Shown piece after piece: positions 23,205 through 33,710 of a stretch of 64,000 nt of DNA; position 1 is the first letter of the stretch, and every line of letters starts with the position of its first letter. A model generated the notes under the pieces. That model did not search any database. It worked only from the letters and a program-made list of their open reading frames with translations, and was not told where the DNA came from. The stretch comes from Miltoncostaea sp963770865 (GTDB taxonomy: Bacteria > Actinomycetota > Thermoleophilia > Miltoncostaeales > Miltoncostaeaceae). Position numbers and translations under genes: made by a program. The DNA lies in NCBI GenBank assembly GCA_963770865.1, contig CAVYRD010000013.1, forward strand, positions 248,001 through 312,000. Direction: 5' to 3'.

Positions 23205-24305
23205 ATGAGACGCTTCGCGACGCTCCTCCTGGTCACCCTGGCGACGGTGCTCGCGCTCGGTCGGGCCGGCCCCGCGCTCGCCCTGCCCGCCGATCCGTGG
23301 ACCGGCACATGGCAGACCAACGACGGCGGCGTCATCACGGTCACCCAGACCGGGACGCAGATCACGGGCACCCAGCCCTGCCCGGGCACGGCGACGCTGC
23401 CGGGGATCACCATCACGGGCACCGCGTCGGCCGACTCGACGAAGGCCGACTTCGCGTATCAGAGCACCGTCTGCCCGGGCGTCGGCGGCACGTTCACCGG
23501 AACGCTGGCCACGGACGCGCGCAGCGTCTCCGGCTCCGGAGTGACCCAGTTCGGCACGGGTTTCAGCTTCACGTGGACCTACCTGAGCGGCGGCACCGAG
23601 CCGCGTCTCGTGGCCCCGCCGCCGGCCGCGTGCGCCGGAGGGCCGTGGACCGGCCTGTGGAGCGCCCGCGGCACGAGCGTCCTCTCGTTCCTTCAGACCG
23701 GTGACAGGCTGTTCGGCACGCTGGTGGGCGACGCGGAGACGATCCAGGGGAGGATCTCCGGCACCTCGGCGGACGCCACCTTCCGCGTCCCCGAGGGCAC
23801 CGGGACGTGGCACATGACGCTCGCCGCCGACGGGAAGTCGTTCACGACGACGGGCACCACCACGACCGGCGCGCCCTTCGGCCCCGAGACGTCGAGGTTC
23901 CTCGGGTGCTCGAAGGGCCCCGCGGCGGTGGACCTCGGCACGACGATCCCGTCGCCACAGACTCTGCAGGGCGGCCCGACGACCATCGTCGCGCCCGGCA
24001 CCGTCTCGCTCGTCGCGCTCACGCGCTCCAAGTGCGTGCTGGTCAGGGTCGCCAGCGCGCGGCCGGCACGGGTGCTCGTCTCCATCTTCAGCGGGCGGCT
24101 CAGCATCCGCCTCTTCGGCCAGAGGAAGGTCGTCTTCACCGCGGCCGGGCGGCGGCGGGTCTGCATCCCCGTGCCCTTCCGGGCCCACACGTTCAACCTG
24201 CGCACCCGCCTCAACGTGGCGCTCGGTTACGTCGTCGGAGCGAGGCCCAAGGCGGGCGAGAGGAAGCCGCCCCCGGTGATCCGCAGGATTCGCCTCGTGC
24301 CGTAG
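23205..24305 (+). CDS. Secreted beta-rich protein with internal duplication
   Basis: A 366-residue exported protein. Residues 1-28 are a signal peptide ('FATLLLVTLATVLALGRAG' then 'ALA'). Two similar beta domains follow: 'DPWTGTWQTNDGGVITVTQT' at about 30 and 'GGPWTGLWSARGTSVLSFLQ' at about 145, each a lipocalin-like Gly/Thr pattern with paired cysteines. The last 100 residues ('VALTRSKCVLVRVASARPAR') resemble the fibronectin-like tail frequent in actinobacterial secreted proteins. No catalytic residues are recognised. It probably acts outside the cell or in the wall. Confidence 0.7.
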   Translation: MRRFATLLLVTLATVLALGRAGPALALPADPWTGTWQTNDGGVITVTQTGTQITGTQPCPGTATLPGITITGTASADSTKADFAYQSTVCPGVGGTFTGTLATDARSVSGSGVTQFGTGFSFTWTYLSGGTEPRLVAPPPAACAGGPWTGLWSARGTSVLSFLQTGDRLFGTLVGDAETIQGRISGTSADATFRVPEGTGTWHMTLAADGKSFTTTGTTTTGAPFGPETSRFLGCSKGPAAVDLGTTIPSPQTLQGGPTTIVAPGTVSLVALTRSKCVLVRVASARPARVLVSIFSGRLSIRLFGQRKVVFTAAGRRRVCIPVPFRAHTFNLRTRLNVALGYVVGARPKAGERKPPPVIRRIRLVP

Positions 24306-24526
24306 GCCGGCGGCGCCCGGCGCATCGGGGGATGCGCTCCGACGAGCACGGCGAGCACGAATGCCACGGCGCCTGGCGGCCGCGCCGGGGGTCAGCCTCG
24401 CCGTCCTGATGCTGGCGTCGCAGGCGCGGGCCGTTTACCGGCCGCCTACCGGGCGTTTGGGGGCCCCCGGTTCCATCGGCCCACGTCGCCCGGCAACCGG
24501 CCGGGCCCCTGAAAGGGAGACCACCA

Positions 24527-25105
24527 GTGACCACCACCCACACCCCCGCGGCCACCGTCCGCAACGGCGTCCACACCGGCAACCTCTTCGCGACCCTCGA
24601 CGCCATCACGGCGGATCCCGGGATCGCCCGCTTCCGGTTCCGGACCCGCAACACCTGGATGGGCGGATCGCACAACCGCAACGAGGTCCAGGGCTTCTAC
24701 GCCGCCCGCGGCGAGGACGCCTCGCGGGACGAGCCCTTCGTCATCGACGCGGGCGAGCCGCCGATCCTCATCGGCGCCAACGAGGGGCCCAACCCGGCGG
24801 AGCTCCTGCTCAGCGCCCTCGCCTCGTGCCTGACGACCTCCATCGTCTACGTCGCCGCGGCCCGCAAGGTCGCGCTCACCCACGTGTCCTCGGTGCTCGA
24901 GGGGGACATGGACGTGCGGGGGGCGCTCGGCCTCTCCGACGAGGTGCGCAACGGATACCAGCGCATCCGGGCGACCTTCACGATCCGCGGCGACGCGCCC
25001 CCGGAGAAGCTCCGCGAGGTCGTCGAGCGGGGCCGGGTCCGCTCGGCCGTCTACGACGTCGTCGCCCGCAGCGTGCCCGTGACCATCGACGTGGTGACCG
25101 GCTGA
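24527..25105 (+). CDS. OsmC/Ohr family protein
   Basis: A 192-residue OsmC-type protein with a GTG start after AAAGGGAGA. 'FRFRTRNTWMGGSHNRNEVQ', 'EGPNPAELLLSALASCLTTS' and 'GDAPPEKLREVVERGR' match the family. The peroxidatic cysteine is the Cys of 'LASCLTTS'. In place of the second cysteine region it has 'GRVRSAVYDVVARSVPV' (Ser where many have Cys), so it may not reduce organic peroxides by the usual two-Cys route. It precedes an acyl-CoA-dehydrogenase-like gene by 70 bp, so co-transcription is likely. Confidence 0.85.
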   Translation: MTTTHTPAATVRNGVHTGNLFATLDAITADPGIARFRFRTRNTWMGGSHNRNEVQGFYAARGEDASRDEPFVIDAGEPPILIGANEGPNPAELLLSALASCLTTSIVYVAAARKVALTHVSSVLEGDMDVRGALGLSDEVRNGYQRIRATFTIRGDAPPEKLREVVERGRVRSAVYDVVARSVPVTIDVVTG

Positions 25106-25175
25106 CGCCCGTCGCCGCCCCGCGCCGCGCGCCCCGCCCACGCGTGCGGCGCGGGCCGACCGGAAGGAGCACACC

Positions 25176-26399
25176 GTGTTCGAGCTCACCCCCGGCACCC
25201 GCGCCGGCCGTCGCCTCGTCGAGGTGGCCGAGGCCCTGGCGATCGACTTCGCCACGCGCGCCGACGCCCACGATCGTGAGGCCAGCTTCCCGTTCGAGAA
25301 CGTCGCCGCCCTCCAGGAGGCGGGGTTCTTCGCCGCGCCGGTTCCGCGCGAGCTCGGCGGCCTCGGCGTGGAGTCGGTGCACGACCTGCTCATCGCCTCG
25401 AGCCGGCTCGCGCGCGGCGACGCGGCGCTCGCCATCGGATGGAACATGCACCTGCTGCCGGTCCTCAGCATGGCCCGCCGCTACCGGCTGGCTCAACGCG
25501 AGGGCGACGACAGGCGCCGTGACGCCTTCGGCGCGTCGCTGATCCGCCTCGTCCGGGACCGGACCATCATGGCCGCCGCCGTCTCGGAGCCCGGCCAGGA
25601 CCTGACGCGCCCGGCGACCCGCGCGCGGCGGACGCCCGAGGGCTGGACGATCGCCGGGCGCAAGGTGTTCTGCACCATGTCGCCGGCGGCGACGCTGCTC
25701 TACGCCTCCGTCACGGTGGAGGACGGGGACGGACCGCAGCGCTACGCCTACGCCCAGGTCCCCGCCGACGCCCCCGGCGTCGTGATCCACGACGACTGGG
25801 ACGCCATGGGGATGCGCGCGTCGGGGAGCAACTCGGTCTCGTTCGAGGACGTCCGCCTGCCGGAGTCGGCGATCCGCGGCGGCTTCCCCGCCGGGCGGCT
25901 GACGACCGACTTCATGGAGCGCAACCTGAACGCGGGCGCGTTCCACGCCGCGGCCTCCGCGGGCATCGCCGAGTCGGCCGGCCGCTACGCGCTCGACGGC
26001 ATAGCGCGTCGGCCCGCGATGGCCCGCGAGGCGCGCGCCCGGATGCTGGTGGCCGAGAACGCCGTTGACCTGACGACGATCCGCGCCCTGCTCGGGCAGT
26101 CGGGGCGGCTGCTGGACCGGTTCCACGGCGGGGAGGAGCCGATGCCGGAGACGGTCGCGGCGATGGCGCCCGCCTTCGCCGCCGTCCAGGAGGCGAAGCT
26201 CGCCATCGGCGACGCGGCCGTGCGGGTGGTCGACCGCACCATGGCCCTGTCGGGCGGCGCGGGGTACATGAGCGGCCACCCGCTCTCGCGGGCCTACCGC
26301 GACGTGCGCGCGGGCGCCTTCATGCACCCCCTCGGCGCCAACCGCGCGTACGAGTTCGCGGCCCAGGTCGCCCTGGGCGAGCCCCCCGAGCTGCACTAG
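25176..26399 (+). CDS. Acyl-CoA dehydrogenase-fold flavoprotein
   Basis: A 407-residue enzyme with a GTG start and GGAAGGAG ribosome site. The acyl-CoA dehydrogenase fold is visible: an N-terminal helical domain ('FENVAALQEAGFFAAPVPRE'), a beta domain ('GWTIAGRKVFCTMSPAATL', 'WDAMGMRASGSNSVSFEDVR') and a helical C-terminal domain with 'DRTMALSGGAGYMSGHPLSR'. The catalytic Glu common to dehydrogenases is not evident, and the 'CTMSP' loop fits relatives that act as two-component flavin monooxygenases (DszC-like). Substrate unknown. Two bases separate its stop from the MFS start. Confidence 0.85.
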   Translation: MFELTPGTRAGRRLVEVAEALAIDFATRADAHDREASFPFENVAALQEAGFFAAPVPRELGGLGVESVHDLLIASSRLARGDAALAIGWNMHLLPVLSMARRYRLAQREGDDRRRDAFGASLIRLVRDRTIMAAAVSEPGQDLTRPATRARRTPEGWTIAGRKVFCTMSPAATLLYASVTVEDGDGPQRYAYAQVPADAPGVVIHDDWDAMGMRASGSNSVSFEDVRLPESAIRGGFPAGRLTTDFMERNLNAGAFHAAASAGIAESAGRYALDGIARRPAMAREARARMLVAENAVDLTTIRALLGQSGRLLDRFHGGEEPMPETVAAMAPAFAAVQEAKLAIGDAAVRVVDRTMALSGGAGYMSGHPLSRAYRDVRAGAFMHPLGANRAYEFAAQVALGEPPELH

Positions 26400-26401
26400 C
26401 C

Positions 26402-27841
26402 GTGGGCGCCCTCACCCAACGGCGCCGGGCGGCGCTGCTCGCGGCCCTCTGCAGCGCCCAGTTCCTGGTCGTGCTGGACATCACCGCCGTCAACGTCGCC
26501 CTGCCCTCGCTCCGGGCGGACCTCGGGATGGGCGCCGCGAACCTGCACTGGGTGGTCAGCGGCTACGCCGTGTCGTTCGGCGGGCTGCTGCTGCTCGCGG
26601 GCCGGCTGGCGGATATGAGGGGCCGGCGGCGCGCGTTCGTCGCCGGGCTCTCGGTGTTCGGCGCCGGCTCACTGATGTGCGCGCTCGCCGGCGACGCCGC
26701 CGTCCTCCTGGCCGCCCGGGCCGTGCAGGGGATCGGCGCGGCGCTGCTCTCGCCCGCGGCCCTGGCGCTCCTCGCCCAGGCGTTCCCGGAGGGCGCGGCG
26801 CGCACGCGCGCCCTCGGCGTCTGGGGCTCCGCGGGCGCCCTCGCGGCCTCGTCCGGCGGCCTCCTGGGCGGCGCGCTCGTCGAGACGCTGGGCTGGCGCG
26901 GCATCTTCCTCGTCAACCCCCCGGTCGCCGCCGCCGGGGCGGTCGTCGCGCGGCTCGCCGTGCCCGCCGACCGGCGCCGCGGCGGCCGGCCGCTCGACGT
27001 GGTGGGCGCGGGCCTCGCCACCGGCGGGCTGACGCTGCTCGTCGGCGGCCTCTCCCAGGCGGGGGCGACGGGATGGGCGGACGCGGCCGCGATCGGCCTG
27101 CTGGCGGCCGGCGCGACCCTGCTCGCCGCGTTCGCGGCGTGGGAGGCGCGGGCGGCCGAGCCGCTGCTGCCCCGGGCCGCGCTGCGCAGGCCGGCCCTTC
27201 TTACGGCCAACGGTGTGGCCATGGTGCACGGGGCGATGATGCTCGGCGGCTTCCTGCTGGTGAGCGTCTACATGCAGGACGTGCTCGGCCTGTCGGCCAT
27301 CGCCGCCGGAGCGGGGCTGCTGGCCGTGCGGGCGACGCAGACCGTCGTCGCGCCCCTCGGGGCCCGGGCGGCGCGGGCGCTCGGCGCCCGGCCGCTGATG
27401 ATCGCGGGGATGCTCGGCATGACGGCGGGCATCGCGCTCCTCGCGCGCGCCCCGGGCTCCGGCTCGTACGCCCGCGACCTGCTGCCGGGGCTGCTGGTGC
27501 TCGGCGTGGCGATCCCGCTGCTGTTCCTGACGGTCTCCATGGCAGCCCTCGACGCGGCCGGAGACGATCACGCCGGGCTGGCCTCGGGCCTGCTGAACAC
27601 GTGCCAGTGGGTCGGGGGCGCCGTCGGCATCGCGCTGGCGTCCGCCGTCGCGGCGGCCCGGGAGGGCGCGCTGGCCGGCCGGGGCGCGGGGGCCGTCGAC
27701 ACCTTGGCGGGCGGCGTGCAGGCCGGCCTGTGGGCGTGCGCGGTGCTCGGGGTGGTCGGGACCTCGCTGGCCCTCGCGCTGCCGCGGGCGAGCGCCGGCG
27801 CACTCGTGCCGTCCGCGACCGCGCAGCCCGCGGCGCGCTGA
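26402..27841 (+). CDS. MFS transporter, DHA2 (14-TM) drug-efflux type
   Basis: A 479-residue membrane protein with a GTG start directly after the dehydrogenase stop. 'FLVVLDITAVNVALPSLRAD' is the motif D1 region of TM1, 'GRLADMRGRRRAFVAG' is motif A in loop 2-3 and 'RAVQGIGAALLSPAALALL' is motif C-like TM5. Length and about 14 hydrophobic helices fit the DHA2 family of proton-driven exporters (EmrB/QacA). Likely exports a small hydrophobic compound, perhaps a substrate or product of the flavoprotein with which it appears co-transcribed. Confidence 0.88.
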   Translation: MGALTQRRRAALLAALCSAQFLVVLDITAVNVALPSLRADLGMGAANLHWVVSGYAVSFGGLLLLAGRLADMRGRRRAFVAGLSVFGAGSLMCALAGDAAVLLAARAVQGIGAALLSPAALALLAQAFPEGAARTRALGVWGSAGALAASSGGLLGGALVETLGWRGIFLVNPPVAAAGAVVARLAVPADRRRGGRPLDVVGAGLATGGLTLLVGGLSQAGATGWADAAAIGLLAAGATLLAAFAAWEARAAEPLLPRAALRRPALLTANGVAMVHGAMMLGGFLLVSVYMQDVLGLSAIAAGAGLLAVRATQTVVAPLGARAARALGARPLMIAGMLGMTAGIALLARAPGSGSYARDLLPGLLVLGVAIPLLFLTVSMAALDAAGDDHAGLASGLLNTCQWVGGAVGIALASAVAAAREGALAGRGAGAVDTLAGGVQAGLWACAVLGVVGTSLALALPRASAGALVPSATAQPAAR

Positions 27842-27849
27842 GGTCCGGC

Positions 27850-29160
27850 ATGCCGGCCGCGGAGATGGGACGCGAGATCATGGGCGGGGGCGTCGCACGG
27901 GACGCGGGCGGCCGGTCGGCCGCGGTGGGCGCGGGGATCGGCGCGGCCGTCTTCTTCGCCTTCGCGCCGCTTCCCGTGCAGGTCGCCGTGATCGCCGATA
28001 TGGGGCTCGACGCGGATGAGGCCTCGCGGTGGATCTTCGCGGTGTGGACCACGAGCGCGATCGCGTCGATCGTCCTCAGCGTGCGTGCGCGTCAGCCCAT
28101 CTCGATCACGTGGAGCATCCTGGGCCTCGTCTACCTGGGATCGGTCGCGGATGACCACACCTTCGCCGAGCTCGTCGGCGCGAACCTGGTCGCGGGGGTC
28201 GCGATCCTGGCGCTCGCGCTGCTCGGCGTGGGCGAGAGGGTGATGCGCCTCGTGCCCCTCCCGATCGTGGTCGGGATGTTCGCGGGGAGCATCCTCCAGT
28301 ACCTCACCGGCGCGGTCTCGGCCGTGGCCGACGACGGCCTGATCGCGGGCGCCGCGGCCGGCGCCTACCTGGCCGCGCGCGCGGCCGGCTCGCGCCGGGC
28401 ACCGCCGGTCGCCGTCGCCGCGGTGGTCGCGATCGCCGCCACCTGCCTGACGGGCCGCCTGGGCCCGCTCGACGGGGCCCTGCGCCCGCCGGCGCTCGGG
28501 GCCGCCCACATCGCCTTCTCGCTCGACGCGATCGCCACCGTGAGCCCTCCCCTGGTCGTCTTCGCGCTGGCCCTCGGGAACGTCCAGGGGCTCGGCTACC
28601 TCGAGGCGCAGGGGTATCGCCCGCCCGCCAACGCGGTGTCGGCCGCCGTCGGGATCGCGTCCGTCCTCAACGCCCTCGCCGGCGGCCACCAGGCCAGCGT
28701 GGGCAGGGCGACGACCGCGATCGTGGGCGGTCCCGACGCCGGCCCCCTGGAGACCCGCTACCTGGCGAGCGTGGTCGCCTCGGTCGGCGCCCTCGTCGTC
28801 GCCGGCGGCTCCGCCGCGGTCGTCACCCTCGTCGGCGCCCTCCCGCCCTCGGCGGTGGCGGTCGTCACGGGGCTCGCGGTGCTGCCGGCCTTCCAGGACG
28901 CCCTCGCGCGGGCGCTCGCGGGCCCGCTTCCGGTGGGCGCCGTCACGGCGTTCCTCGTCGCGGCCACGCCCTTCCAGGCCGCGGGGATCGGGTCCTCCTC
29001 GTGGGCGCTCCTGGCGGGCCTCGGCGCCTCGCTCGCCGCCGAGCGACAGGGGCTGGGGCCCTCCGGCGCGCGCGACGAGGCCTACGGCGCGGCCGCGGGC
29101 GCCGGGGCCGGCGCCGTGGCCGCGGCGTCGCCGTCCCCCTCGCCGGGATCGGCGACGTAG
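27850..29160 (+). CDS. BenE/xanthine-permease-like transporter
   Basis: A 436-residue membrane protein with about 12 hydrophobic segments. 'FFAFAPLPVQVAVIADMGLD', 'RQPISITWSILGLVYLG', 'RLVPLPIVVGMFAGSILQYL' and 'FALALGNVQGLGYLEAQGYR' follow the order of the BenE benzoate/proton symporters, a branch of the NCS2-like fold. The frame is open far upstream inside the MFS gene, and ATG 27850 is chosen because it lies 9 nt after that gene's stop. The last 79 bp overlap the convergent BTAD gene. Substrate uncertain, probably an aromatic acid. Confidence 0.75.
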   Translation: MPAAEMGREIMGGGVARDAGGRSAAVGAGIGAAVFFAFAPLPVQVAVIADMGLDADEASRWIFAVWTTSAIASIVLSVRARQPISITWSILGLVYLGSVADDHTFAELVGANLVAGVAILALALLGVGERVMRLVPLPIVVGMFAGSILQYLTGAVSAVADDGLIAGAAAGAYLAARAAGSRRAPPVAVAAVVAIAATCLTGRLGPLDGALRPPALGAAHIAFSLDAIATVSPPLVVFALALGNVQGLGYLEAQGYRPPANAVSAAVGIASVLNALAGGHQASVGRATTAIVGGPDAGPLETRYLASVVASVGALVVAGGSAAVVTLVGALPPSAVAVVTGLAVLPAFQDALARALAGPLPVGAVTAFLVAATPFQAAGIGSSSWALLAGLGASLAAERQGLGPSGARDEAYGAAAGAGAGAVAAASPSPSPGSAT

Positions 29161-32100
29161 ACGTGCCGGTCCCCGTAGAGGCGTCCCGCGTCGTCGGCGA
29201 ACCGCAGGCCCGAGCCGGGCACGAGGTCGCGGGTCGTGGCCGTGACCAACACCTCGCCCGGCCGCGCCGCCTCCGCCACGGAGCGCGCGATCTCGACCGC
29301 GGGCCCGCGGTCGCCCGAGATCTCGCCGGTGTGCACCCCGAGCCGCGCCGCCGGATCCCGGCGCGCGGCGGCCAGGCCGCACCGGATCGCCCGCGTCGGC
29401 CCGCCGAACAGCGCCACCCCCTCGACGAACCGCCCCCGGTGGCGTGCGACCTCCTCGCGCAGCGCCGGCGCCCCCGCCGCGTCGGCGGCGGCGAGGATGG
29501 TGGCGAGCGCCGGGGGCGCGTCCGGCGGCGCGGCGGCCTCCGGCGGCAGGCCCCGCACCCACGGCTCGACCGCATCGACGATCTGGTCCGCATCGACGCC
29601 GACGAAGTGGTCGATGCCGGGGATCTCGACCAGGCGGGCGCCGGGGATCTGCTCGGCCAGGTACCGGCCGTGCCCGACCACGACCCGCATGTCGCCGGTG
29701 CGGTGCACGACGAGGGTGGGGACCCGGATCGCCCGCAGCACGTCGCGCACGTCGATCTCGGAGTTCATCTCGCTGAGCGCCCGGGCGGCCCCGGGGCTGG
29801 CCGCGGCGCGGCACCGCTCCGCCCACCAGCGCCGCATCGCCTCGTCGCCGGTCGGGCAGAGCGCGGCCCCGAGCGCCTCGTACCCCCAGTCCTCCTCCAG
29901 TTGCGCGATGGAGCGCATGCGCGCCTCGCGGGGGGTCGCCCACGGGTAGCCGGCCTCGGGGTCCAGCCGCTTGGCGTAGGAGTTCACGAGCACCAGCGCC
30001 GCGACCCGCTCGGGATGGGTCGCGGCGAACAGCACCGACAGGGGCCCGCCCTCCGAGTAGCCGAGCAGCACCGCCCGGCGCGACCCGGCGGCGTCCATCA
30101 CCGCGCGGACGTCGTCCATCCGGGTCTCGAGGTCCGGCAGCCCGGCAGGGCGGTCGGAGAGCCCGGTGCCGCGCTTGTCGAAGCGGATCAGCCGCGAGAA
30201 CGCGGCGAGCCGGTCGAGGAAGCGCGCGTGCCGCGGCTCGGCCCGGTCCATGGCCAGGTGCGAGACGAACCCCGGCACGAGCACGAGGTCGGGCGGTCCG
30301 TCTCCCGTCACCTCGTAGGCGATGCTGAGCGCGCCGCTGCGGGCGTACCGCACGGCCGGCGACGGGGCGGGCTCCGGCGGGAGCACCGCCGCCGCCTCGC
30401 CCGCGCGGCCGCTCGCCCGCATGATGCGCGCCAGCGAGGTCCGCACCCGCCGCTCCAGCGTCGGGCTCCCCTGCCCGCGCGCGGTCTCGAGGGCCTGCCG
30501 CAGCGCGTCCTCGCCCTCCTCGGCGCGGCCGGCGCGCGACCAGCAACTCCCCCCTCAGGCGGCCGAGCTCCGCCTCCCAGAAGAACCGCCCGCCCCGCGG
30601 CACCTCCGTGCGCGCCTCGTCCAGCGCCGCCAGGGCTTCGTCTCCCCGCCCGGCCCGCGCGCACGCGTCGGCGAGGAGGCCGAGGTAGAAGGCGTCGTCC
30701 ATCCTCGCCCCGGTCGCGCGCGAGAGCTGGATGCCCCGGCGCAGCTCGGCGATGCCCTCGTCGTGCTGCCCCTGGGCGGCCAGCGCCCAGCCGCGCGCCA
30801 CCAGCCCCATCGCGATGCGGTACACGTAGCCGCCGAGGCGCGAGGCGTCGATGGCGGCCTCGGCGTGGACCCGGGCCACGTCGGGGTCGTCCCGCATGCA
30901 CGCGAGCAGCGCGACCTGGGCATGCGCGAACCCGCGCGCGTGGGCGCTGCCGAGGCGCTCCCCCAGCTCGAGCGTGCGACGCGCGCGCTCGAGCGCCTCG
31001 TCGTCGCGCCCGAGGAACCACAGCGAGTGGAGGGCCCAGACGTGGCAGGCCACGCCCGGGCTGTCGCCGAACGACGCCATCATGGCGTTGTCGTAGACGC
31101 CGTCGTAGGCCGCCAGCCCGCGCTCGGCCTTCTCCAGCGCCCCACCGAACACGCCCTGGTGGAAGAGGCTGCAGGCCATGAGCTCGTTCGAGTCGACCGA
31201 CAGCCCGGGCATCGCGTCGTCGTCAAGCACCGCGAACGCCTCCTCGAGCAGGCGCTCGGATCGCTCGTACTCCCCGCGCACCTCGTAGAGGGTGGCGAGC
31301 CGGTGCAACGCCCACCCGAGGTCCTCGGCGCGCCCCAGGGCCTCGGCGAGCACGCGGGAGCGCGCGAAGGCGTCCTCGCCCTCCTGCGAGGTCCAGCCCT
31401 CGGTGCCGATCAGGGCCGGGCCGACCACGCCCTGGAGCCCCAGCTCCCACTCGTCGCGCTCGCGTCCCGGGGGCAGGCGCTCCAGCAGGCGCAGGCCCGT
31501 CCTGGCGCTCTCGAGCGCCTCGCGATGGGCGTGGCGTCCGGCGGCGCGCCGCGCCGTGGTCAGGACGTGCGGCACGGCGCGCGCGGCATCGCCGCCGCGC
31601 GAGAAGTGGGTCGCGAGCTCGGCCGAGACCTCGTCGGCGTGCGCGCCGTACGCCTCCTCCAGCCGGGCGGCCACGCTCAGATGAAGCCGCGCCCGGCGAC
31701 CGGCGGTCAGATCCTCGTAGAGCACCTCGTTGCACAGGTCGTGCGTGAACCCGTACCGCGAGGCGACCGTCCCGTCGGGCCAGGCCTCGACGCCGCGGGG
31801 GGCGAGGAGCAGCCCGGCCCGGGCGAGCCGCTCGAGACCCTCCTCGGATTCGTCGACCGACCGCCCCGCGGCCGCGGCGACGAGCGCCGCCGAGAAGTCG
31901 GCGCCCACCACGGCCGCCGATTCGATGAGGCACCGGTGCTCCTCCGGCACGTGGCGCACGCGGTCGCGGATCAGCTCGCGCAGCGACTCCGGTATGCCGG
32001 CGGCGAGCGCGTCGGCGTCGGCCTCGAGCCGCCAGGCGCCCGCCTCCTCCCGGAGGTGGCCGGCCTCGATCCAGGCGTCGACCGCCTTCTCGAGGTAGAG

Positions 32101-33636
32101 GGGGTTGCCGCGCGAGCGCGCCAGCAGGAGCCCGGCCGCGCCGGCCGGCAGCTCGGCGCCCGGCAGGCGCCCGGAGACATAGCCGCCCACCTCGTCGGGG
32201 CCGAGCGGCGCGAGCGCCACCTCCTCGAGCAGACCGCGGGGCGCCAGGTCGCGCACGAGGGCGTGCGCCGGGTGCCCGGCGGTCGCCGCGTCGTCGATCC
32301 TGAGCGTCGCCAGGATCATCATGGGCGCCGGCTCCTGCCGGCGCGCCAGCGCGGCGAGAACGTCGACGGTCGACGCGTCGCACCAGTGGAGGTCCTCGAG
32401 CACGAGGAGCAGCGGCGCTCGCGCGGCGAGGGCCAGCAGGGCGTCCACCCCCTCGCGGAGCATCCGGCTCGGGTTGGCGCCGACCACGCGTCGCTCGAGC
32501 GACTCCCGTTCGGCGTCCCCCACCAGGCGCGGGAGCTGCATCAGCCACATGGGCGCACGCGAGGAGAGGACCCCGACCAGTCGCGAGTCCTCGTCGCACA
32601 GGCGCCCGAGGGCGTCGAGCAACGGCATGTAGGGCTCGCCCGGCCCGTGCTGCTCGGCGCACGCGCCGTGCGCGACGGTGAGGCCGGCGGTGCGCGAGGG
32701 GCCGCCCGCGAGGAACGTCTCGACCAGGGTCGTCTTGCCGAGCCCGGCCTCGCCCGAGACGACGACCAGCCGCGGGGCGCCGCCGAGCGCCTCCGCGAAG
32801 AGCTCGTCGAGGCGTGCGCACTCCCTCTCGCGGCCCACGACCGTCGCGAGCGCCGGCCGGTCCGCGGCGCCGCCCGCCGCCGGCGCGCGGGCCGTGGGGG
32901 GCGGGGCGTCGAGCAGGGGGTCCTGGCGCAGGATCCGTCGCTCGAGCTCCCTCAGCGCCGGCGACGGCTCCAAGCCGAGCTCCTCGTCGAGCGCGCGCCG
33001 CAGTTCCTGGAAGGCGGCCAGGGCATCGGCCTGCCGCCCGCAGCGGTAGAGGGCGAGCATCAGCTGGCCGCGGGGGCGCTCGCGCAGCGGATGACGCGCG
33101 ACGTGCGCCTCGAGCTCACCCACGAGAGACGCGTGCCCCCGCAGCTCGAGCATGGCGTCGACCCGCTCCTCGGCGACGGAGAGGCGCAGGTCCTCGATCC
33201 GCCCCGCCTCGACCTGCGCGAAGGGCTCCTCGAACTCCGCGAGCGCCGGGCCGCGCCAGAGGTCCAGCGCGGCCTGCAGCTCCGCGGCCGCGGCCTCGGC
33301 CTGGCCCCGCTCGCGCGCAGCGCGCCCCGCGGTGAGCAGGCGCTCGGCGCGGCGCAGGTCGACGTCCTCGGGCGCGACCTCCAGCGCGTACCCCGGGGCC
33401 CGCGTCACCAGCAGCCCGGGCGGCAGCGCCTTGCGCAGCTGCGACACGTAGATCTGGACCATCTTGGCCGCCGTGTCGGGGACGCTCTCGCCCCAGAGAT
33501 CGTCGATCAGCCTGCTGCGGGACACCGTGCGCCCCGCGTTCAGGAGGAGGACCGCGAGCAGAGCCCGCTGCTTCCCGCCGCCGAGAGCGACCGGCGGGTC
33601 GCCCGCCTCGAGCGGGCCGAGGATCCGGAAGCGCAT
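29082..33636 (-). CDS. SARP/BTAD-ATPase-TPR regulator fused to hydrolase and cyclase-like tail
   Basis: About 1,518 residues once a single frameshift near 30535-30560 is repaired. The order is as follows. An OmpR-type winged helix comes first ('MRFRILGPLEAGDPPVALGG', 'RLIDDLWGESVP'), then BTAD helices to about 240. The AAA ATPase has Walker A 'GEAGLGKTT' near 297 and 'LLLVLEDLHWCDASTVDVL'. TPR-like repeats run from about 650 to 1050. An alpha/beta-hydrolase starts near 1090 with nucleophile 'LLGYSEGGP' and His in 'GIDHFVGVD'. The tail is like the C-terminal half of a class III cyclase ('ARLGVHTGEISGD', 'PGEVLVTATTRDLVPGSGLR'). Likely an ATP-driven regulator. A TATCCT lies 8 nt before the ATG. 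Confidence 0.85.
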
Positions 33637-33710
33637 CCCGAACGAGGATATTTCCGGCGCCTCGGCTCCTGCAACCGCGCCGCCGCGGCGCCCGCGGCGG
33701 CGCGGACCGA

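Noticed and set aside
24306..24526. Short secreted peptide gene before OsmC ('MPRRLAAAPGVSLAVLML')
   Set aside because: A signal-like start is visible, but the frame runs on into the OsmC gene in the wrong frame with no stop of its own, so nothing supports a product.
26677..29160. A single 827-codon plus-strand frame joining the MFS gene region to the BenE-like transporter
   Set aside because: Its first half is a shadow of the MFS gene in another frame. The transporter has a sensible start at 27850, just after the MFS stop.
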